Shown here piece after piece: positions 7,904 to 10,218 of a stretch of DNA of 10,218 bases. The position numbers were made by a program, and so were the translations under genes. Each line of letters begins with the position of its first letter. The first letter of the stretch is position 1. Source of the stretch: CAXMPK01 sp964195405 (GTDB taxonomy: Bacteria > Actinomycetota > Acidimicrobiia > Spongiisociales > ZC4RG35); contig CAXMPK010000008.1 in assembly GCA_964195405.1 (NCBI GenBank), positions 1 through 10,218 of the forward strand, in the 5' to 3' direction. The notes below the pieces were generated by a model, which did no database searches, was not told the origin of the DNA, and saw nothing but the letters and a program-made list of their open reading frames with translations.

Positions 7904-8372
7904 TCGCTGCAGCCGGATCGGTGCTCTACCACCGAACTGGGCGATGAACCTCCGAGCGTCAACGCCCTGCGCCGGCTCCTCGCAGCTACCTCACTCCCGC
8001 CCATAACCGGTGCGGTCCGTGATGCCTTCGGACAGGCTTACCTGAGTGCCGTATGTGCGGGTATTTGGGGGTGAGGGGTCGCTGATGTTGTCCCGTCATA
8101 TGGCATTTCTGTACTCTCGCTGCTGCGAATCGTACGAGTAGAAGAGACACTCCAACTCTCGTCGAAGGTGATGCAACGATCCCCTGAAGTCGCCGCCGGT
8201 TATGTGCGGTCGTCACTAGCTACCGAAGACGAGGTCCGCCACGAATGCTTTCGCCCCCACTTCCTAGAGAGCGCGAAATCTGCACGAAAGGACCCCCGCG
8301 AGAACGGCCGTCAGTTCACGAACACGATCAGGTCGTTCGCGGCGCGGGCTTGCGTTTTTGGGTGGTCGTTGG
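7904..8372. other. Intergenic region between convergent genes, no supported gene
   Basis: These 469 bases separate the plus-strand ABC operon from the convergent small secreted-protein gene. I find no RNA gene and no intrinsic terminator with a T-run. Several weak inverted repeats are present: the hairpin at 7918-7935; GTCCG and CGGAC around a 9-nt loop at 8015-8033; and a cluster of GAAC/GTTC half-sites at 8302-8339. Open frames here, such as a 72-codon one at 8168-8386, lack recognisable features. The stretch could include decayed sequence, but nothing identifies its source. Confidence 0.5.
7918..7935 (+). other. Short hairpin just after the ABC operon
   Basis: TCGGTG, a 6-nt loop and CACCGA form a 6-bp inverted repeat 14 nt after the last operon stop. 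No T-run follows, so this is not a convincing intrinsic terminator. It could still mark a 3' end or be chance. Confidence 0.25.
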
Positions 8373-8609
8373 CTACGGCTGGTTAGAGAGCCTGCCGGTG
8401 CCGAGACAGACAGAATAACCGCCGTGGGAACCGGGTATGTGAGCGTCAGCTCCCAGGTCCGCCGGAACGATGTGATGCTGGGCATAATCGGAGTTGCCCG
8501 GTTCACCGCTGTCGTTGCACGGACCTACGTTGTGGGCGGCAGAAGCCCCTATAGACAAAGTCATGGTGGCCATCACGGTCACGATGATGACTGCGAGTCG
8601 TCTTCTCAT
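8373..8609 (-). CDS. Small secreted His/Gly-rich protein with two cysteines
   Basis: A 78-aa protein read from the minus strand, start ATG at 8607-8609. A perfect AGGAGG lies 6 nt upstream, which fixes this start over a longer in-frame reading that would bury the signal peptide. Residues 1-25 form a classic Sec signal peptide: MRRR, a hydrophobic core, then a GASAA cleavage region. The mature part of about 53 residues has Cys at 31 and 68, His at 26, 45, 46, 57 and 62, and short motifs such as GNSDYAQHHIV and HIPGSHGGYS. It resembles small uncharacterised exported actinobacterial proteins, but I cannot name a family with certainty. A disulfide between the two Cys and metal binding by the histidines are inferences. 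It converges on the ABC operon and diverges from the peptidase gene, so it is probably transcribed alone. Function unknown. Confidence 0.8.
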   Translation of the reverse strand: MRRRLAVIIVTVMATMTLSIGASAAHNVGPCNDSGEPGNSDYAQHHIVPADLGADAHIPGSHGGYSVCLGTGRLSNQP

Positions 8610-8615
8610 TTCGAA

Positions 8616-8621
8616 CCTCCT
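8616..8621 (-). promoter_or_regulatory. Consensus Shine-Dalgarno of the small secreted-protein gene
   Basis: CCTCCT on the plus strand is AGGAGG on the minus strand, 6 nt before the ATG. It is the strongest ribosome-binding site in the window and suggests efficient translation of this small exported protein. Confidence 0.8.
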
Positions 8622-8746
8622 AGTGACCACAGCGCGTGGTCGTACGTCTGGGAACATACACCGCCTCACCAATAGCTGTGGCTAGGGACCTTTGACTACT
8701 CAACGATTTGAGGGCGCTTCGGGATCGTGCGTTGCTTCTGGTTGGT

Positions 8747-8755
8747 GGGGGGGGG
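8747..8755 (+). repeat. G9 homopolymer tract
   Basis: Nine consecutive G, preceded by GGTT-type sequence and followed by ATTAG. It is the longest mononucleotide run I noticed in the window. It lies in the noncoding space about 190 nt before the peptidase start. Such tracts are prone to slippage and also to assembly error. Confidence 0.9.
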
Positions 8756-8888
8756 ATTAGACGTTCCAAGCTGGTGGCAATCACACGGCGCATCTCAGTG
8801 GCCACCCCGAGGGTGTCATCGTCAAGATCCCCAAGTCCAAAACGGATCAGGGGGCGGCGGGTCAGTTTGTCTCTGCGTTTGGTGTTCG

Positions 8889-8919
8889 TTGAGCACTCTC
8901 CGCGTTGTGTGAGTAGGTT
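8889..8919 (+). promoter_or_regulatory. Possible promoter of the M23 peptidase gene
   Basis: TTGAGC (8889-8894) and TAGGTT (8914-8919) resemble -35 and -10 boxes, with a long 19-nt spacer. A start point would fall at about 8926-8928, leaving a leader of only a few nt before GTG 8932 or 8941. That would fit the lack of a Shine-Dalgarno there, since leaderless mRNAs are common in Actinobacteria. The match is weak. Confidence 0.2.
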
Positions 8920-8940
8920 CGTCGGTTACATGTGGCGACA

Positions 8941-10218
8941 GTGACGGGCAGATTCGGGATTGTTCTAGTGGGAGCCTTTGCACTGGGGGTGGTGTTAGTG
9001 GTGAGCGCAGCACCAACCTCAGCCGACGCCGTGGATATGTGCCCGCCGGTGACCTTTGAAGATCTGAGGCTCCCTTCCTCTGATCCAACTCCGACGACTA
9101 CCGATGTGCTGGATGATTCGACGGAGGACGGCCCAACTTCTACAACGGTCCCCGAAGAAACCGCCACTGTCACTGAGCCGTCATGTAGTCCCTTCGTCTA
9201 CGAAATGACCTACCCGCTTGCAGTCAGAGGACGGATCATTTCCGTCTTTGGCGACCAGCGTGATGGCGGGGAACGGCTCCATAAGGGGGTTGATCTGGCG
9301 GCGCCCAAGTTGACTGCAGTGGTCGCCACCCGTGACGGCTTCGTGACTCAGATCCACAATCAAGTTGGAACAGACGATTGTTGCTGGCTGGTGATTCGAC
9401 ACCGGGACGGGCTGCAGAGCTGGTACATCCACCTCAACAACGACAACTATGGCAGCGATGATGGTTTCGGCGCGGGTGTTCGGATCGACTTGGAGGTCGA
9501 TGACCCAGTGGTCGAAGGTGAGGTGCTTGGATGGCTCGGCGACTCGGGCAATGCCGAGCAATCTAAAACTCCCCATCTCCACTACGAGTTACGCAACTCC
9601 GATGGGGTTCCGGTAGATGCCCAGGAGAGTCTGCAAGAAGCATCCTCAAGGATGCCCCGCTGGGAGAAAGCCTCGGGCGCCTACCTCGACGACGACTTTT
9701 CTTTCTACGAGTGGGTCCCTGAAGTTCTGGCTGCTCGCGGCATTCTGTGGGCGTGCGACGATCTCGGATCTTTATCGTGCCTTCGCGAGAATGTCAGCCC
9801 GAAACAGCTTGCCGAGTTGGCCGAATCGTTGCTCGGAGTGGAGACGCCACTCCTCCAGGGAACCTATCAATCCGTCAACGTATTCGAAACTGATACTCGA
9901 CGGCGGTTTGTAACCGGAATGAGCGTTGGCTGTGGCCAGGCCGAGGAGTGCACCTTGGGGGTCACGGAACGGGACTTGGCCCAGCTGGCTTCCGGCATCC
10001 TCAAGTATCGGTCTGAGTTTGAAGACTCATTCCTTGGTCTCTCCCGGGTCTTGCCAGTCGATTTGACTCTTCCCTCGCCGTCGGAGGCTGTCTCATATTT
10101 TGTCGAGGGGGGTTATGTCGAAGCCTGCGAACTTCCCCTCGACTCGGGCCAGCTACTCGATCGGGGCCGGGCCGCTTACCTTCTTCTGGCCTGGATCGGG
10201 GACGTCGAAGTTTGGGCT
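8941..10218 (+). CDS. Secreted M23 (LytM-type) metallopeptidase with SLH-like C-terminus (3' partial)
   Basis: Probable exported cell-wall endopeptidase; at least 426 codons are open to the right edge with no stop. From GTG 8941, residues 1-30 form a signal peptide (GRF, hydrophobic core to about 23, cleavage near TSADA). GTG 8932 is an equally plausible start; an in-frame TAG at 8914 excludes longer readings. A Thr/Pro/Asp/Glu-rich linker covers about 47-82. The M23 domain at about 92-235 has HKGVD (zinc ligands H114 and D118), WYIHL (H164) and PHLHYE (H212 and zinc ligand H214), the complete LytM active-site set. Such enzymes cut peptide cross-bridges in peptidoglycan. After about 250 come three SLH-like units, each with G-x4-C, that could tether the enzyme to the envelope. 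Cys is frequent for an exported protein (34, 82, 147, 148, 272, 280, 331, 337, 396). The gene diverges from the small secreted-protein gene. Catalytic activity is inferred from intact residues; the exact substrate is unknown. Confidence 0.9.
   Translation, partial: MTGRFGIVLVGAFALGVVLVVSAAPTSADAVDMCPPVTFEDLRLPSSDPTPTTTDVLDDSTEDGPTSTTVPEETATVTEPSCSPFVYEMTYPLAVRGRIISVFGDQRDGGERLHKGVDLAAPKLTAVVATRDGFVTQIHNQVGTDDCCWLVIRHRDGLQSWYIHLNNDNYGSDDGFGAGVRIDLEVDDPVVEGEVLGWLGDSGNAEQSKTPHLHYELRNSDGVPVDAQESLQEASSRMPRWEKASGAYLDDDFSFYEWVPEVLAARGILWACDDLGSLSCLRENVSPKQLAELAESLLGVETPLLQGTYQSVNVFETDTRRRFVTGMSVGCGQAEECTLGVTERDLAQLASGILKYRSEFEDSFLGLSRVLPVDLTLPSPSEAVSYFVEGGYVEACELPLDSGQLLDRGRAAYLLLAWIGDVEVWA
9694..10200 (+). 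other. Three degenerate SLH-like units in the peptidase C-terminus
   Basis: Residues about 252-298, 319-354 and 379-420 of the peptidase repeat one plan: a glycine followed five residues later by Cys (G267/C272, G326/C331, G391/C396), a variable acidic or polar loop, then a short helix. The helices are SPKQLAELAESLL, TERDLAQLASGIL and DRGRAAYLLLAWI. This matches the S-layer homology plan of 'GI..G' turn and 'TR.e.a..l' helix, but diverged. The first two units have a second Cys (280, 337) that could pair within the unit. More units may follow beyond the window. Confidence 0.55.

Larger units (their letters stand above)
8622..8940. other. Divergent intergenic region upstream of both the small gene and the peptidase
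   Basis: These 319 bases should hold promoters for two divergent genes. I see no clean consensus promoter for the minus-strand gene. A weak box pair lies close to the peptidase start on the plus strand. A run of nine G occurs at 8747-8755. Overlapping open frames of 60-80 codons in two plus frames give Arg/Ser- or Gly/Trp-rich products without recognisable features, and I do not call them genes. Confidence 0.5.

Noticed and set aside
7918..7935. Intrinsic terminator for the ABC operon
   Set aside because: The 6-bp stem is short and no T-run follows, so I list it only as a hairpin.
7904..7950. tRNA D-arm-like sequence on the minus strand (AGTTCGGTGGTAGAGC)
   Set aside because: The D-stem does not pair fully, there is no T-arm GGTTCGA-type sequence, and no acceptor stem can be formed with the flanks.
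8319..8339. CGAAC...GTTCG considered as a LexA/SOS box
   Set aside because: The spacer is 11 nt, whereas the actinobacterial SOS box has 4 nt between the half-sites, and no DNA-repair gene follows.
8168..8386. 72-codon plus-strand frame in the convergent intergenic region
   Set aside because: Only a weak purine run precedes it, no recognisable domain, signal or composition, and it overlaps the 3' end of the small secreted-protein gene.
8708..8944. Two overlapping plus-strand frames (61 and 78 codons) before the peptidase
   Set aside because: Both run through the G9 tract in different frames, giving Arg/Ser-rich or Gly/Trp/Cys-rich products with no features; neither has a good ribosome-binding site.
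9181..9582. Antisense open frame (about 133 codons) opposite the M23 domain
   Set aside because: The opposite strand encodes a complete LytM active site; this frame is a shadow.

Overview
The window looks like actinobacterial chromosome, most plausibly from an uncultured or environmental lineage near Acidimicrobiia. That placement is inferred from moderately high GC, GTG starts, the duplicated-FtsX 'big permease' family with LolD/MacB-like ATPases, and a secreted M23 peptidase with SLH-like units. No rRNA, tRNA or taxonomic marker gene is present, so the lineage is tentative.

Bases 2-7903 are one tightly packed plus-strand operon. It encodes two large, non-identical FtsX/MacB-type permeases (A, cut by the left edge; B, complete at about 975 aa) and two ABC ATPases (about 319 and 242 aa). 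The four genes are separated by 1 nt, 0 nt and a 4-nt overlap, and each internal start has a Shine-Dalgarno-like sequence, so they are very probably co-transcribed and translationally coupled. Each permease has two FtsX modules and large extracytoplasmic domains, as expected for machines that act on envelope substrates or partners rather than pumping small solutes. Both ATPases keep all catalytic motifs. The first also carries a C-terminal AbrB/MazE-like tail.

Bases 7904-8372 hold no convincing gene. Bases 8373-8609 on the minus strand encode a 78-aa secreted protein behind a perfect AGGAGG ribosome-binding site; its mature part is rich in His and Gly and has two Cys. Bases 8610-8940 are a divergent intergenic region with a nine-G run and, at best, weak promoter-like boxes.

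From 8941 to the right edge runs a secreted M23 (LytM-type) metallopeptidase with all active-site residues present. A C-terminal region follows with three degenerate, cysteine-containing SLH-like units. The gene is cut by the window end.

The theme is the cell envelope: an FtsX-type mechanotransmission-like ABC system, a small secreted protein and a cell-wall hydrolase. A functional link between the transporter operon and the peptidase is attractive but rests only on proximity. The strongest points for follow-up are the AbrB-like tail on one ATPase, the two-permease/two-ATPase composition, the Ca-loop and Cys-pair insert in permease B, the small secreted protein, and the SLH-like tail of the peptidase.
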